Source: a virus
Direction: 5' to 3' (one strand)
DNA: 48,563 nucleotides
Virus record (IMG/VR): IMGVR_UViG_3300018432_000002
Location: 64,001-112,563 of that record
Below, piece after piece: positions 27,307-34,928 of this stretch; position 1 is the first letter of the stretch; each line of letters starts with the position of its first letter. A model generated the notes under the pieces. That model made no database searches. It was not told the DNA's origin and was given only the letters and a program-made list of their open reading frames with translations. Both the position numbers and the translations under genes were made by a program.

Positions 27307-28826
27307 CCAGCATCGAATCCCCGGAGCGGGCAAGGGCGCCGATTGAGCGCGAAGACTGGCCACTCGACAACGAGACACCGGTCCTGCTGCCCCCGCCGAC
27401 TGACCCCATGGCGGTTGCGCGCGAGCTGGTGAAGTCCGCCATCACGCATGTTCAGGGACTACCGATCTGGACCTGGTGGCGGGGCGACTTCTACCAATGG
27501 GCCAAGACGCACTGGGCGATCCTGCCGGAACCCACCATCGAGCAATGGGCGTACACGGCCACCGAGGACGCCCTGTACCAGGGCGTGGACCGGAAGGGCA
27601 AGCCGATCGCTGAGCGCTGGTCGCCGACCACCGTCAAGGTGCGCAACCTGATCCACGCCCTCGGCCGCGGAGTCATCCAGCGCGACCACAGCCTCGAAGC
27701 CGAAGACGAACCCAACGCGATTGCCTGCGCCAACGGTGTCCTGACCATCGGTCAGGACCGGCTGGGCATTCACACGCCGGCCAGGTTCAACCTGTTCGCA
27801 CTGCCCTTCGCCTACGACGCGCAGGCCGTGTGCCCAAGGTGGCTGCTCTTCCTCAGTGAAGTTCTTCCCGGCGAAGACGAGCAAGACGCCGTCCTGTTCA
27901 TTCAGGAGTGGTTCGGTTACGTCGTCTCGGGTCGCACCGACCTGCACAAGATCGCGTCGTTCATCGGCGATAAGCGCTGCGGCAAGGGCACCATCGCCCG
28001 CGTGCTCGTGGGCCTGGTCGGTGCCAACTTCGTCACGGGACCGCAGCTCGGTGACCTTGCTGGAACGTTCGGCAAAGAGCCACTCATCGGCAAACGCCTC
28101 GCCGTCATGGGCGACGTCCGCTGGAACAGCAAGAGCGCCACCGACGCCGTGCCCATCCTGCTCGGCATTTCCGGCGACGACCACGGCACCGTGCACCGCA
28201 AAAACCAGAAAGCGTGGGAGGGGCGCCTCGGAGTCCGGTTCCTGCTCATGAGTAACGACGAGCCTCGGTTCACCGACGCATCCGGCGCCATGGCATCACG
28301 GATGATTCACGTCGACTTCCAGCAGTCGTTCTTCGGCCGCGAGAATCCCGGACTGACCGGTGAACTCCTGTCGGAACTGCCCGGCATCCTCAACTGGGCG
28401 CTGGAAGGGCTGGCCCGGCTCAACCGGAACGGCCGCTTCACGGTGCCCAAGTCGTCGGCGAGAGTGGACGAGCATGTGCAGCGCACCGCCTCACCGGCAA
28501 AGGCGTTCATCGAAGACAAGTGTGTGATCGAGGCGGACGCGAAGGTCAGCCTGGGTGACCTGTTCGTGGCGTGGCAGGAATGGTGCCGACACACGGGCCG
28601 CCCGGAGCTGATGGCGTCCGAGGACATGCTTTCGGCACAACTGCGGTCGGCGGTCCGCGGCAGCAACCCGAAGGTGGTTACGAAACGCCAGATGGTCAGG
28701 GGTGTCCGCACGACGTGGTTCTTCAACCTGCGACTCCGGACGGCGCTCGACGACGAGAACGCGGACGGGGAACCTGTCGCGGACACGCCAGGCAATCAGT
28801 GGCTGATCGGTGGCGGTGGCTGGTGA
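27303..28826 (+). CDS. D5-type SF3 replicative helicase (D5_N plus helicase domain)
   Basis: 507 residues. D5_N-like region about 60-200 (FYQWAKTHWAILPEP, ANGVLTIG, CPRWLLFLSEVLPGE). SF3/P4-type AAA+ helicase core follows: Walker A GDKRCGKGT (222-230), Walker B RLAVMGDVR (265-273), motif C FLLMSND (313-319), and arginine-finger region SRMIHVDF (332-339). The C-terminus (about 395-480) is a basic helical/winged region. No AEP or Toprim primase domain is present, so primase activity must come from another protein. GTG 27303 overlaps the previous stop. The iteron cluster lies immediately downstream; origin unwinding there is the likely role. Confidence 0.92.
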   Translation: MTSIESPERARAPIEREDWPLDNETPVLLPPPTDPMAVARELVKSAITHVQGLPIWTWWRGDFYQWAKTHWAILPEPTIEQWAYTATEDALYQGVDRKGKPIAERWSPTTVKVRNLIHALGRGVIQRDHSLEAEDEPNAIACANGVLTIGQDRLGIHTPARFNLFALPFAYDAQAVCPRWLLFLSEVLPGEDEQDAVLFIQEWFGYVVSGRTDLHKIASFIGDKRCGKGTIARVLVGLVGANFVTGPQLGDLAGTFGKEPLIGKRLAVMGDVRWNSKSATDAVPILLGISGDDHGTVHRKNQKAWEGRLGVRFLLMSNDEPRFTDASGAMASRMIHVDFQQSFFGRENPGLTGELLSELPGILNWALEGLARLNRNGRFTVPKSSARVDEHVQRTASPAKAFIEDKCVIEADAKVSLGDLFVAWQEWCRHTGRPELMASEDMLSAQLRSAVRGSNPKVVTKRQMVRGVRTTWFFNLRLRTALDDENADGEPVADTPGNQWLIGGGGW

Positions 28827-28837
28827 CCGCGGACGGA

Positions 28838-29123
28838 ATTGCCACCCTCCCGGGCGATTGCCACCCCGATATGCCCCATTGCCACCCTAGGGTGGCAGCG
28901 TGTTTCGGCAGCTCAGACAGCGTATTGCCACCATTGCCACCCTCATTGCCCATTAGAAGCTCATGTGCGCACACGGAAAAGTACGGAGCGCAATGGCGAA
29001 ACAGGGTGGCAGAGGGTGGCAATGGATCTCCGCAAGTTCAACCGAACAGCCTCCCACCTGCGTAAAGACCACCCTGGCCTGATTGCCACCACTCGGCTTG
29101 AGGGTGGCAATCAGGGTGGCAAA
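28838..29123. other. Iteron cluster, candidate replication origin
   Basis: The 335-nt gap 28827-29161 holds at least eleven copies of the 11-mer ATTGCCACCCT. Rightward copies start at 28838, 28857, 28878, 28924, 28933 and 29082; leftward copies start at 28889, 29003, 29013, 29101 and 29113. Five are exact (28838, 28878, 28933, 29013, 29101) and the others keep 9 or 10 bases. The left half is mainly one orientation and the right half the other. Between them lie a 10-bp palindrome TGTGCGCACA (28964-28973) and an AT-richer stretch. Directly after a D5 helicase gene, this is the layout of an iteron-controlled origin. Confidence 0.8.
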
Positions 29124-29165
29124 CCCTCGTCCCTCGATGCGCCGTTGACTTTGGAGCTCGCATGA
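29022..29165 (+). CDS. Possible 47-residue ORF inside the iteron region
   Basis: ATG 29022 opens a frame (MDLRKFNRTASHLRKDHPGL) of 47 residues whose stop overlaps the next ATG (ATGA), as for real neighbours. It reads through the right iterons (EGGNQGGKPSS), has no ribosome site other than iteron sequence, and may be fortuitous. Confidence 0.3.
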   Translation: MDLRKFNRTASHLRKDHPGLIATTRLEGGNQGGKPSSLDAPLTLELA

Positions 29166-29704
29166 ACCCGACACTCGCCCTCGACGCCCTACTCACCGAC
29201 CCCCGCTTCCCGGAGATCGCCGCCGAACTCGAAGCGTGGATCCCCCAATCCCTCGCCGACCAGTACGCCGCAGCCGGGCAGCACACCGGCGCCATCCGTG
29301 ACCTGGCCGCCGATGCGATCGGAGCCGACCCCGCCCGGTCCGGCTGGATGCGCACCCGTGACATCCCGGAGTGGATCCGGCTGGGCGCCCTCGACGCCCT
29401 CATGGGCTGGTACACCGGCAAGGCCGACACCTGCCGGCACAGCCCCAGCCCCGACCACCCTCAGCCGATCAACGCCGCCGCCTGGAAGCCGGGCCTGATC
29501 GTCTGCCTTCAGTGCACCCACCTGCTGAAGTGCCGTCCTGGCTCCCTTGAGGAGCGCACCTGTGACGGGTGTGGGCACGAGTGCACCGGGCCGGAGAACG
29601 ACGACGGTGTCTGGCCGGGGCTTACTCAGGCCGGGGTGCTGCTGTACGAGTACGGCGTGTGCAGCGACTGCAAAGGCTCGCTCCCGGAACCGGCCGCCCG
29701 CTGA
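29162..29704 (+). CDS. Unrecognised protein with zinc-ribbon C-terminus
   Basis: 180 residues. Helical first half (LALDALLTDPRFPEIAAELE, then LADQYAAAGQHTGAIRDLAA). Second half has CRHSPS, CLQCTHLLKC, CDGCGHEC and a final CSDC: enough for two zinc ribbons. ATG 29162. The frame after its stop continues in frame +1 with gene-like sequence up to 29804 (see findings). Confidence 0.7.
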   Translation: MNPTLALDALLTDPRFPEIAAELEAWIPQSLADQYAAAGQHTGAIRDLAADAIGADPARSGWMRTRDIPEWIRLGALDALMGWYTGKADTCRHSPSPDHPQPINAAAWKPGLIVCLQCTHLLKCRPGSLEERTCDGCGHECTGPENDDGVWPGLTQAGVLLYEYGVCSDCKGSLPEPAAR

Positions 29705-29800
29705 CCCTGCCGAGTACCGCCAGCCGTTCTCTGGTGCTGTCGCCGCCAGGCACAAGCCGTTCCGCAACCCGCCCGACATCAGCGCCTACGAAGGAGAGCT

Positions 29801-29992
29801 ATGACCTACCCGCCCTTGAAGCTCTGCGCCCCGTGCTCCCAACGCCGCTGCGAGGACCGCGGTCCCGACTGTGACAGCACGGACGTCTGCCAGTGCCCGT
29901 GCGCCCTAGCCGGCAGCCCGGAGGAGGTCGCGGTGTTCGCCCGGCAGCTCCGTTCGGTGCCGTTCCCGGAGGAGGCGGTACGGCATGGCTGA
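29801..29992 (+). CDS. Tiny cysteine-rich protein
   Basis: 63 residues with eight cysteines in the first 36 (LCAPCSQRRCEDRGPDCDST, then VCQCPC), followed by a short helix (PEEVAVFARQLRSVPFPEE). ATG 29801 has AAGGAGAG upstream. Probable two-zinc mini-protein; partner unknown. Confidence 0.68.
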   Translation: MTYPPLKLCAPCSQRRCEDRGPDCDSTDVCQCPCALAGSPEEVAVFARQLRSVPFPEEAVRHG

Positions 29993-30158
29993 CCTGTCTC
30001 GGGTCGAGTCACTGGAAGCGGCAGCTCAGCAGCCCCACGCCATGTGCAACGACCACGGCGAGGTGTTCTATCCCGACAGCGAGGAAGACGCCCGCTGGTT
30101 CACCGCCGAGCACGATGCCCGACCGCTCGATGCTGACGTGTTCCCGTTCCAGCTTTGA
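29985..30158 (+). CDS. Small acidic protein (57 residues)
   Basis: 57 residues from ATG 29985, overlapping the preceding stop by 8 nt, with GGAGG at 29969-29973. MCNDHGEVFYPDSEEDARWF is a compact Cys/His/Asp segment. Unrecognised; supported by position and overlap. Confidence 0.6.
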   Translation: MADLSRVESLEAAAQQPHAMCNDHGEVFYPDSEEDARWFTAEHDARPLDADVFPFQL

Positions 30159-30174
30159 CCTTCAAGGAGAACCC

Positions 30175-30444
30175 ATGACCGCCGACCGCGCGCCCATCCT
30201 GCTCAGCGCCATCGACAACGCCCTGCGCAACGGCAGCTACATGACCGGCGCGAACCTCGCGTTGGAAATCCTGTGTGACGACCTCGGCATCGAACGGGAC
30301 AGGCTTCCCGTGTTCGAGCCGGGCTGGGCGCGTGATCTGCCTGACGCCTGCGCGTGCAGCCAGCCTGACTGCCCGTGGAACCACGCCGACAAGGAGCGTC
30401 GTGTTGCTGCGCTTGACGCCGAGAACACCACGGCGGCGTCCTGA
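30175..30444 (+). CDS. Small protein with C-terminal Cys/His site
   Basis: 89 residues from ATG 30175, with AAGGAG upstream. Helices APILLSAIDNALRNGSYMTG, NLALEILCDDLGIE; then CACSQPDCPWNHAD, a likely metal knuckle. Preceded by a TGACCTTCAAGGAGAACCC leader of a type repeated in this operon. Confidence 0.67.
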   Translation: MTADRAPILLSAIDNALRNGSYMTGANLALEILCDDLGIERDRLPVFEPGWARDLPDACACSQPDCPWNHADKERRVAALDAENTTAAS

Positions 30445-30490
30445 CCCTCGATTTGACCTTGTCCCACCCACCAACCGGAAGGAACCCGCG

Positions 30491-30886
30491 ATGACCAACG
30501 CCGTGTTCGGCCACGCCCGCCCGTTCACCGAAGAAGAGCACGCCGAACTGAACGCCTACCGCGAAGGCGCGTGCAGCATCGCCTTCGACCCGATCAGCCG
30601 CGGTCGCGAGCTGCACTTCGTCAATCGTCCCGCCGACGAGCGCAGCTACCACGTACAGGAAACCCACCGCGGGCAACCGGTATGGCACTGCGCCGTCTGC
30701 GCCCGGTACACGGTCGGTGGTGGAGCGGATGATCCGTGCGTCGGCTGCGGGAACCGTGACCTGAACTACGTGCTGTCCGCGCCGCTGGCCTGTAAGTCCT
30801 GGTCCCCTGATCTTGGTGGCGGCTATCCGGGCATCTGCCTGATCGCCGGTTCTGACGGCTGCGAATGCCCGGACGGTGTGCTGTGA
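30491..30886 (+). CDS. Unrecognised protein with zinc-ribbon pairs
   Basis: 131 residues from ATG 30491, with GGAAGGAA upstream. AHARPFTEEEH-like start is polar; CAVC (about 67) and CVGCG (about 83) form a Cys4 ribbon; the end has ACKSW ... CLIAGSDGCECPDG. Function unknown. Confidence 0.67.
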   Translation: MTNAVFGHARPFTEEEHAELNAYREGACSIAFDPISRGRELHFVNRPADERSYHVQETHRGQPVWHCAVCARYTVGGGADDPCVGCGNRDLNYVLSAPLACKSWSPDLGGGYPGICLIAGSDGCECPDGVL

Positions 30887-31158
30887 CCACCGACCCTCAA
30901 CCCGAGCCGTTCGACCCGACCACCGCCTGCCATCCCAGCTCGCTGTTCGGTGACGGTTCCGGTCAGTGTCCGTACGGGACGCCGTGCACCCTGCGCTGCC
31001 AGATCCGATTCCTCGACGACCAGCCGCAGCCGAACGACTTGCTCGCGGACGCTGAGCAGGCCGCTTCGTGGCGCCGCTACTACGACGCGAACCCGGGCGC
31101 GGAAGAAGCGTCGAGGGCGGCCTGCGACCCGAAGACGTACGAGAAAGGAACGGCATGA
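30883..31158 (+). CDS. Small unrecognised protein
   Basis: 91 residues from GTG 30883 (GTGA overlap). CHPSSLFGDGSGQCPYGTPC and CQIRF supply cysteines at the start; a helix (DAEQAASWRRYYDANPGAEE) follows. Stop overlaps ATG 31155. Confidence 0.64.
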   Translation: MTTDPQPEPFDPTTACHPSSLFGDGSGQCPYGTPCTLRCQIRFLDDQPQPNDLLADAEQAASWRRYYDANPGAEEASRAACDPKTYEKGTA

Positions 31159-31463
31159 CCACCACCGAGGAACCGACCGCGGCCGACCCGGTACCGCAAT
31201 CGGCAATCGACCTGATGGCGGCGCTGAAGGCATCACTGGATCGGGCAAAGGAGAGGCGGACTCAGCCCGGCGAAAACCCGACCGTGTTCGCGGTTACCGA
31301 TCCCCGCTGCTACCCGGATCTGCGCTGCGAAGACAGCATCGCCCAGCGCGGCCGTGACGGGCAGTGGGTCGGCTACGACTGTGTCCTCGAGGACGAGCAT
31401 GACGACGACCACACCGACGGCGCCCTGTACTGGAACGACGCCGGCGACTTCACCTTCCGCTGA
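31155..31463 (+). CDS. Small unrecognised protein
   Basis: 102 residues. Helix SAIDLMAALKASLDRAKERR, then TDPRCYPDLRCEDSIAQRGR and an acidic-histidine loop (DCVLEDEHDDDHTDG). Could bind divalent metal through that loop. ATGA overlap with the previous gene. Confidence 0.64.
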   Translation: MTTTEEPTAADPVPQSAIDLMAALKASLDRAKERRTQPGENPTVFAVTDPRCYPDLRCEDSIAQRGRDGQWVGYDCVLEDEHDDDHTDGALYWNDAGDFTFR

Positions 31464-31497
31464 CCCCGCTGCGCCTTGACCTTGAAAGAGAGTGACC

Positions 31498-31875
31498 ATG
31501 ATCGACAGCAACCTCATCCCACGGGGCAGGGACGTGATCTTCCGTTCGATTGGCGCGACTGTCCTCGTCGCCGGAGTCATTGCGGCCATCCCCGGCTGGT
31601 CTTCTTGGTTCGCGCTGTCACTGCCGGTCGGCTTGGTCTGGGCGCTTGGAGAGATCTTCCGAGCTTCGCGGGCCGTTGACCGGGAGTGGAGGTGTATCGA
31701 ACAGCGCTGGGCCGCTCTCGAGGTTTCGCGTGCCACCCGGCAGCAAACTGGCTCGTGGCCGTGGGGGCAGAAGCCGGGCCGCTACATGGTCGACCCGGCC
31801 GGCAACCTGGCCGGCCCGCTGTCCGATCCTGAGGGCTGGATCGCAGCCCACCGCAGCAACATCGACGGCGCCTGA
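31498..31875 (+). CDS. Small membrane protein
   Basis: 125 residues from ATG 31498 (GTG 31492 also in frame). Two close membrane helices at about 17-33 (IGATVLVAGVIAAIPGW) and 36-53 (FALSLPVGLVWALGEIF) form a hairpin; the remaining 70 residues, with Arg-rich start, should be cytoplasmic. Unknown role at the host membrane. Confidence 0.7.
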   Translation: MIDSNLIPRGRDVIFRSIGATVLVAGVIAAIPGWSSWFALSLPVGLVWALGEIFRASRAVDREWRCIEQRWAALEVSRATRQQTGSWPWGQKPGRYMVDPAGNLAGPLSDPEGWIAAHRSNIDGA

Positions 31876-31918
31876 CCTGCCACGCCTGACCTTCATCCCA
31901 CCACCGGAAGGAACCGCC

Positions 31919-32173
31919 ATGACCGATCTGATCACTCGCACCATCGACCGGATTGCCGAACTCACCGGCGACACGGACGGCGCGAAACGTGTCCCAGCGT
32001 TGGGCCGGTGCTCGCACTGTGGTGTGGCACCTGGCCGCAAGCACCAGCTTGTCCTGTGCACCGGTAACCGACGTGACCGGTTCATCATCGCCCTGGTGGA
32101 GGCGCCCGACGCCGGATTCACGGTGGAGACCGCTACTGAGCTGGTCGACCGGACTATGCCGCATCTGCGCTGA
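31919..32173 (+). CDS. Small protein with one CxxC knuckle
   Basis: 84 residues from ATG 31919, with CGGAAGGAA upstream. CSHCG at about 30-34 and a later Cys/His (HQLVLCTGNRRDRF) make a possible zinc site between two helices. Leader matches the repeated CCACCGGAAGGAACC type. Confidence 0.66.
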   Translation: MTDLITRTIDRIAELTGDTDGAKRVPALGRCSHCGVAPGRKHQLVLCTGNRRDRFIIALVEAPDAGFTVETATELVDRTMPHLR

Positions 32174-32203
32174 CCTCAACCCCATCTGACGAAGGAGAAC
32201 GAC

Positions 32204-32389
32204 ATGACCACCAACGAGCCGACCCCGCACGACGCCGAGCACTGCTTCGATTGCAACCCGGGCGCTGCACAAGAAGGCGACTCCATGACGGTCAAGCCCC
32301 GAGAGTGGACCCCGATCGACGACAACGGCACCGAGATCTACCTGTACGGGGATCAGCCTGTCGACATCGTCGTGAAGCTGCCCGCGTGA
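32204..32389 (+). CDS. Small unrecognised protein
   Basis: 61 residues from ATG 32204, with GAAGGAGAA. N-terminal HDAEHCFDCNPG may bind metal; an internal ATG at codon 28 (MTVKPREWTPIDDNG) could start a shorter form. Stop overlaps GTG of the MazG-like gene. Confidence 0.62.
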   Translation: MTTNEPTPHDAEHCFDCNPGAAQEGDSMTVKPREWTPIDDNGTEIYLYGDQPVDIVVKLPA

Positions 32390-32691
32390 GCACGATCCGT
32401 ACCATCCAGTCCGCAGCCTGGGCCAACAAGCTCACCAAGGGTTTCAACACCAGCGACGTGCCGCTGGAGTTCTGCTACCTGTCCGCCGAGGTGGCCGAGG
32501 CGTTCGATGCGTGGCGTAAAGGCCGCCCTGATCTCGGTGAGGAGTTGGCCGACGTCGCCCTGTTCCTGGTGTCGCTGGCCGAGATGAACGGCGTCGACCT
32601 GCAAGCCGAGGTGGAACGCAAGCTGGCGAAGAACGCCGGCCGAACGTACGTGACTGGGGCGGCGGGTCTGCCTGTTCGGGTGGACGTCTAA
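32386..32691 (+). CDS. MazG-like nucleotide pyrophosphohydrolase
   Basis: 101 residues from GTG 32386. The all-alpha NTP-pyrophosphatase signature is present: E35-x2-E38 in YLSAEVAEAFDAW and E53-x2-D56 in GEELADVALFLVSLAEMNG, the magnesium-binding ExxE...ExxD set. Family members cleave (d)NTPs or related nucleotides to the monophosphate and pyrophosphate. Phage copies may clean the nucleotide pool or blunt (p)ppGpp signalling; the substrate here cannot be read from sequence. Confidence 0.8.
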   Translation: MSTIRTIQSAAWANKLTKGFNTSDVPLEFCYLSAEVAEAFDAWRKGRPDLGEELADVALFLVSLAEMNGVDLQAEVERKLAKNAGRTYVTGAAGLPVRVDV

Positions 32692-32734
32692 CCCGGACCG
32701 CTGACCCCGAACCCATCCGACGAAGGAGAACCAC

Positions 32735-32935
32735 ATGACCACCGCAAAGCCCACCACCGTGAACCAGTCAAGCGGACACGACTGCTGCTATCACGTCGCT
32801 GCTGCCAAGGCTGTGCTAGCCGACCGGGAGCGGGAGTTGCTTGAGCTGAAGGGCCCGTGCTCTGGTGCGGCCGGGCATGCGTGCCGGCTGCATTGCGCCC
32901 ACTCGGGGCCGTGCGACACCCGGCCGCAGCTCTGA
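32735..32935 (+). CDS. Small Cys/His-rich protein
   Basis: 66 residues from ATG 32735, with GAAGGAGAACC. HDCCYHVAAAKAVLADRERE forms a helix with Cys/His at its start; CSGAAGHACRLHCAHSGPC ends the protein. Three to four potential metal ligands at each end, likely folding back as one site. Confidence 0.64.
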   Translation: MTTAKPTTVNQSSGHDCCYHVAAAKAVLADRERELLELKGPCSGAAGHACRLHCAHSGPCDTRPQL

Positions 32936-32967
32936 CCCGCCCTGACCTACAACCGGAGGAGAACGGC

Positions 32968-33285
32968 ATGCCCGACGACAACTACCCCGCCACCCTCGAT
33001 GAAGCCGCCAGCATCGAGCAAGAGCAGCTGTGGGCCGACCTGGACAACGCTGTCACCTCGGCCAGGAACGGTGTCTGGTCGATGCAGTGCGACAACCTGC
33101 AATGGCGAATCATCCACTTGGCCCGGCTGGTCGGCCCGACACCGTGGGAGCAGATCCAGGTGACGCTGCTTCGGTCCGGGGTGTACGGGCGGATCCTCGA
33201 CGAGGCCGGCATCCCGTACCTGCCGATTGATTGGGATGCCGTAGCGGAGACTGAGGCGGCGATTGCGGGCGGGTTGAACCGGTGA
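32968..33285 (+). CDS. Small helical protein
   Basis: 105 residues from ATG 32968, with CGGAGGAGAA. Acidic helices (TLDEAASIEQEQLWADLDNA) then WRIIHLARLVGPTPWEQIQV and GVYGRILDEAGIPYLPIDWD. No cysteine pair. Stop overlaps GTG 33282. Confidence 0.66.
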   Translation: MPDDNYPATLDEAASIEQEQLWADLDNAVTSARNGVWSMQCDNLQWRIIHLARLVGPTPWEQIQVTLLRSGVYGRILDEAGIPYLPIDWDAVAETEAAIAGGLNR

Positions 33286-33515
33286 CCGAGTTCGAGCAGC
33301 GCATGGCGTCGGAGCTGCAGACCCTGACCGACAGGTGGGTGCCGAGGCTGCGCAGATTCGTGGCCAGCGTGCAGGCTCCGCCCTGCTGCGACTCCCATAA
33401 CCGCAACTGTGAGCCGCCGTCGGAGTTGTGCTGCCACGACTGCACCGAGAAGACGCACGACATGTTCCCGATCCGGCATGCGGACGGGTCCCGCTGTGTG
33501 ATGGAGGATGGCTGA
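33282..33515 (+). CDS. Small cysteine-rich protein
   Basis: 77 residues. Helical start (FEQRMASELQTLTDRWVPRL), then CCDSHNRNCEPPSELCCHDC with HDMFPIRH: at least six cysteines, probable zinc site. GTG start overlaps previous stop; its stop overlaps ATG 33508 by 8 nt. Confidence 0.66.
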   Translation: MTEFEQRMASELQTLTDRWVPRLRRFVASVQAPPCCDSHNRNCEPPSELCCHDCTEKTHDMFPIRHADGSRCVMEDG

Positions 33516-33702
33516 CATGCTGCTGACCTGCTGGTGGTGCGGTACCGAACCCGACGAGGTGACCGAGGTGCGCAGCTTCGAAGGCGTGGTCCGGCGCATC
33601 CCCCACTGGCCGGCGTCCGACCATGACTGCGCGGAGACGCCACCGTCGGCTGACATGCTGCTCGATCGGGTGCTGCTCAGTGCAGCATGGACCGATGCCT
33701 GA
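33508..33702 (+). CDS. Small CxxC protein
   Basis: 64 residues. CWWCG near residue 8 and HDC later give a Cys3His-like site; the end is a helix (SADMLLDRVLLSAAWTD). Stop overlaps ATG 33695. Confidence 0.64.
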   Translation: MADMLLTCWWCGTEPDEVTEVRSFEGVVRRIPHWPASDHDCAETPPSADMLLDRVLLSAAWTDA

Positions 33703-34015
33703 GATCCGCCTGAAGCTGCCCAAGCCGGGGAAGGTCAGCCGTTCGTACCCGGCCTGGCTGGAATGGCCCCGCTATGTGGTTCCTTACCGGTTTCGCCGAG
33801 TGCACCGCTGGTGGGCTCACCGGGCGCCGTTCTTCTGGCTGCCGTGCCCGCTGTGCGGTGAAGAGTTCGGCGGGCATGAGTGGCGTGACATCGGCGGCCT
33901 GCCGTCTCGGGTGCCGGACCCGATGAACCAGCCCGCGAGCCCTTCCGGGCCCGTGATGTCGGTGGGGATCTGCCCGGCATGCACCCGCGCTGGGCGAGGG
34001 GTGGAGGACCAGTGA
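33695..34015 (+). CDS. Small basic protein with zinc ribbon
   Basis: 106 residues, basic N-terminus (MPEIRLKLPKPGKVSRSYPA), Trp/Arg-rich middle (YRFRRVHRWWAHRAPFFWL), then CPLCG...H and CPAC as a Cys4/His ribbon. The positive charge and ribbon fit nucleic-acid binding (inference). Confidence 0.66.
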   Translation: MPEIRLKLPKPGKVSRSYPAWLEWPRYVVPYRFRRVHRWWAHRAPFFWLPCPLCGEEFGGHEWRDIGGLPSRVPDPMNQPASPSGPVMSVGICPACTRAGRGVEDQ

Positions 34016-34437
34016 CCACGACCCCGTCCGCAGCCGACATGATCGCCCAGATGCGCGCCCTACTGGAATCCTTGCCCGACCGCTTGCCGACCGTCGTGCG
34101 GGTCGGTCCGGGCGTCACGGAGGAGCTGAACGACGGCAAACCCGTCACCCGCCCGCTGCTCGAACCGCCACTCCCCCTCGGCATGGACATCATCTTGGAC
34201 CCTGACTATCCGCCCGGCCAGTGGCGGATCTTCGACCAGCATGGTGAGGAAATGTCGGATGGGGTACTGCCCGTTCCGGGTGCGACCGTCCGCGTGCAGT
34301 TCGAGGACGGCACGAGCAAGGACATGCGGGTGATGACGGTCAGCCGCGACGATCAGGGGCGGATCCGCGAGTACACGGTGGCGGATGCGGCGCTGGTTGA
34401 CGGCATGCCGTATGCGACGGACTGGCTGTTCCGGTGA
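34012..34437 (+). CDS. Unrecognised protein of 141 residues
   Basis: GTG 34012 overlaps the preceding stop. Helix SAADMIAQMRALLESLPDRL, then a beta-rich body (GQWRIFDQHGEEMSDGVLPV, TVRVQFEDGTSKDMRVMTVS). The second half resembles a small barrel. No motif recognised. Confidence 0.66.
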   Translation: MTTTPSAADMIAQMRALLESLPDRLPTVVRVGPGVTEELNDGKPVTRPLLEPPLPLGMDIILDPDYPPGQWRIFDQHGEEMSDGVLPVPGATVRVQFEDGTSKDMRVMTVSRDDQGRIREYTVADAALVDGMPYATDWLFR

Positions 34438-34685
34438 CCGGCCGCGAGTTTGCCGCCGTGCGCAGCGTTGACGTGGTCCGTGAGAGTCGTTTCTGCTGGC
34501 GGGTGCACTTGCGCATCCCCGACGGCCTGGGTATGACGGTAGAGCCGCCCTGCTGGTTTGAGTGGACGGCCCGGCGTGCTGCCCGCCGGGTGTGGGAGCA
34601 GGAGCGGCGAGACGCGCAGGAGCAGGATGTGGTGCTGAGTCTTGCGGTTGATGTCAAGGAACCAGTCCGGCTTCCGCCCGCCTAG
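34434..34685 (+). CDS. Small unrecognised protein, last of the operon
   Basis: 83 residues: strands EFAAVRSVDVVRESRFCWRV, then WFEWTARRAARRVWEQERRD helix. GTG 34434 overlaps previous stop. It ends 4 nt into the convergent 34682 gene; no hairpin is visible, so overlap itself may limit read-through. Confidence 0.65.
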   Translation: MTGREFAAVRSVDVVRESRFCWRVHLRIPDGLGMTVEPPCWFEWTARRAARRVWEQERRDAQEQDVVLSLAVDVKEPVRLPPA

Positions 34686-34912
34686 CTGTTCTTGCGTGGC
34701 CGGCCGCGTTTGCGGGGCGGCTTGAACGGCTCCAACTGCTTCTCGCGGGTCCGGGGGCGTTTCACGTATTCGGCGACAGCGGCGACCACGATGTCGTTGA
34801 GCGTCCATGGGTCGTCGCGCTCCGGCTGGCCCTTGAGGGCTTCCTGGGCGGCGGTCTTCAGCTCGGGCGGCACCCGGAAGTCTTTCGCCTGGTGTTTGTG
34901 TGGGCCGCCCAT
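34682..34912 (-). CDS. Small basic protein, ribbon-helix-helix-like
   Basis: 76 residues from ATG 34912. HQAKDFRVPPELKTAAQEAL gives a strand then helix, WTLNDIVVAAVAEYVKR the second helix, and the tail is very basic (PPRKRGRPRKNS, an AT-hook-like GRP core). Similar in plan to the 15033 product. A lone leftward regulator between two rightward operons. Confidence 0.68.
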   Translation of the reverse strand: MGGPHKHQAKDFRVPPELKTAAQEALKGQPERDDPWTLNDIVVAAVAEYVKRPRTREKQLEPFKPPRKRGRPRKNS

Positions 34913-34928
34913 CCGTCAAGCATGGCAT

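Noticed and set aside
27459-28196. 245-codon minus-strand frame in the helicase gene
   Set aside because: Pure shadow of the helicase; no start signal and Val/Asp/Gly-rich composition.
28838-29123. Regular short repeats that could suggest a CRISPR array
   Set aside because: Repeat unit is only 11 bp, spacing varies from 9 to over 40 bp, both orientations occur, and no cas operon is nearby.
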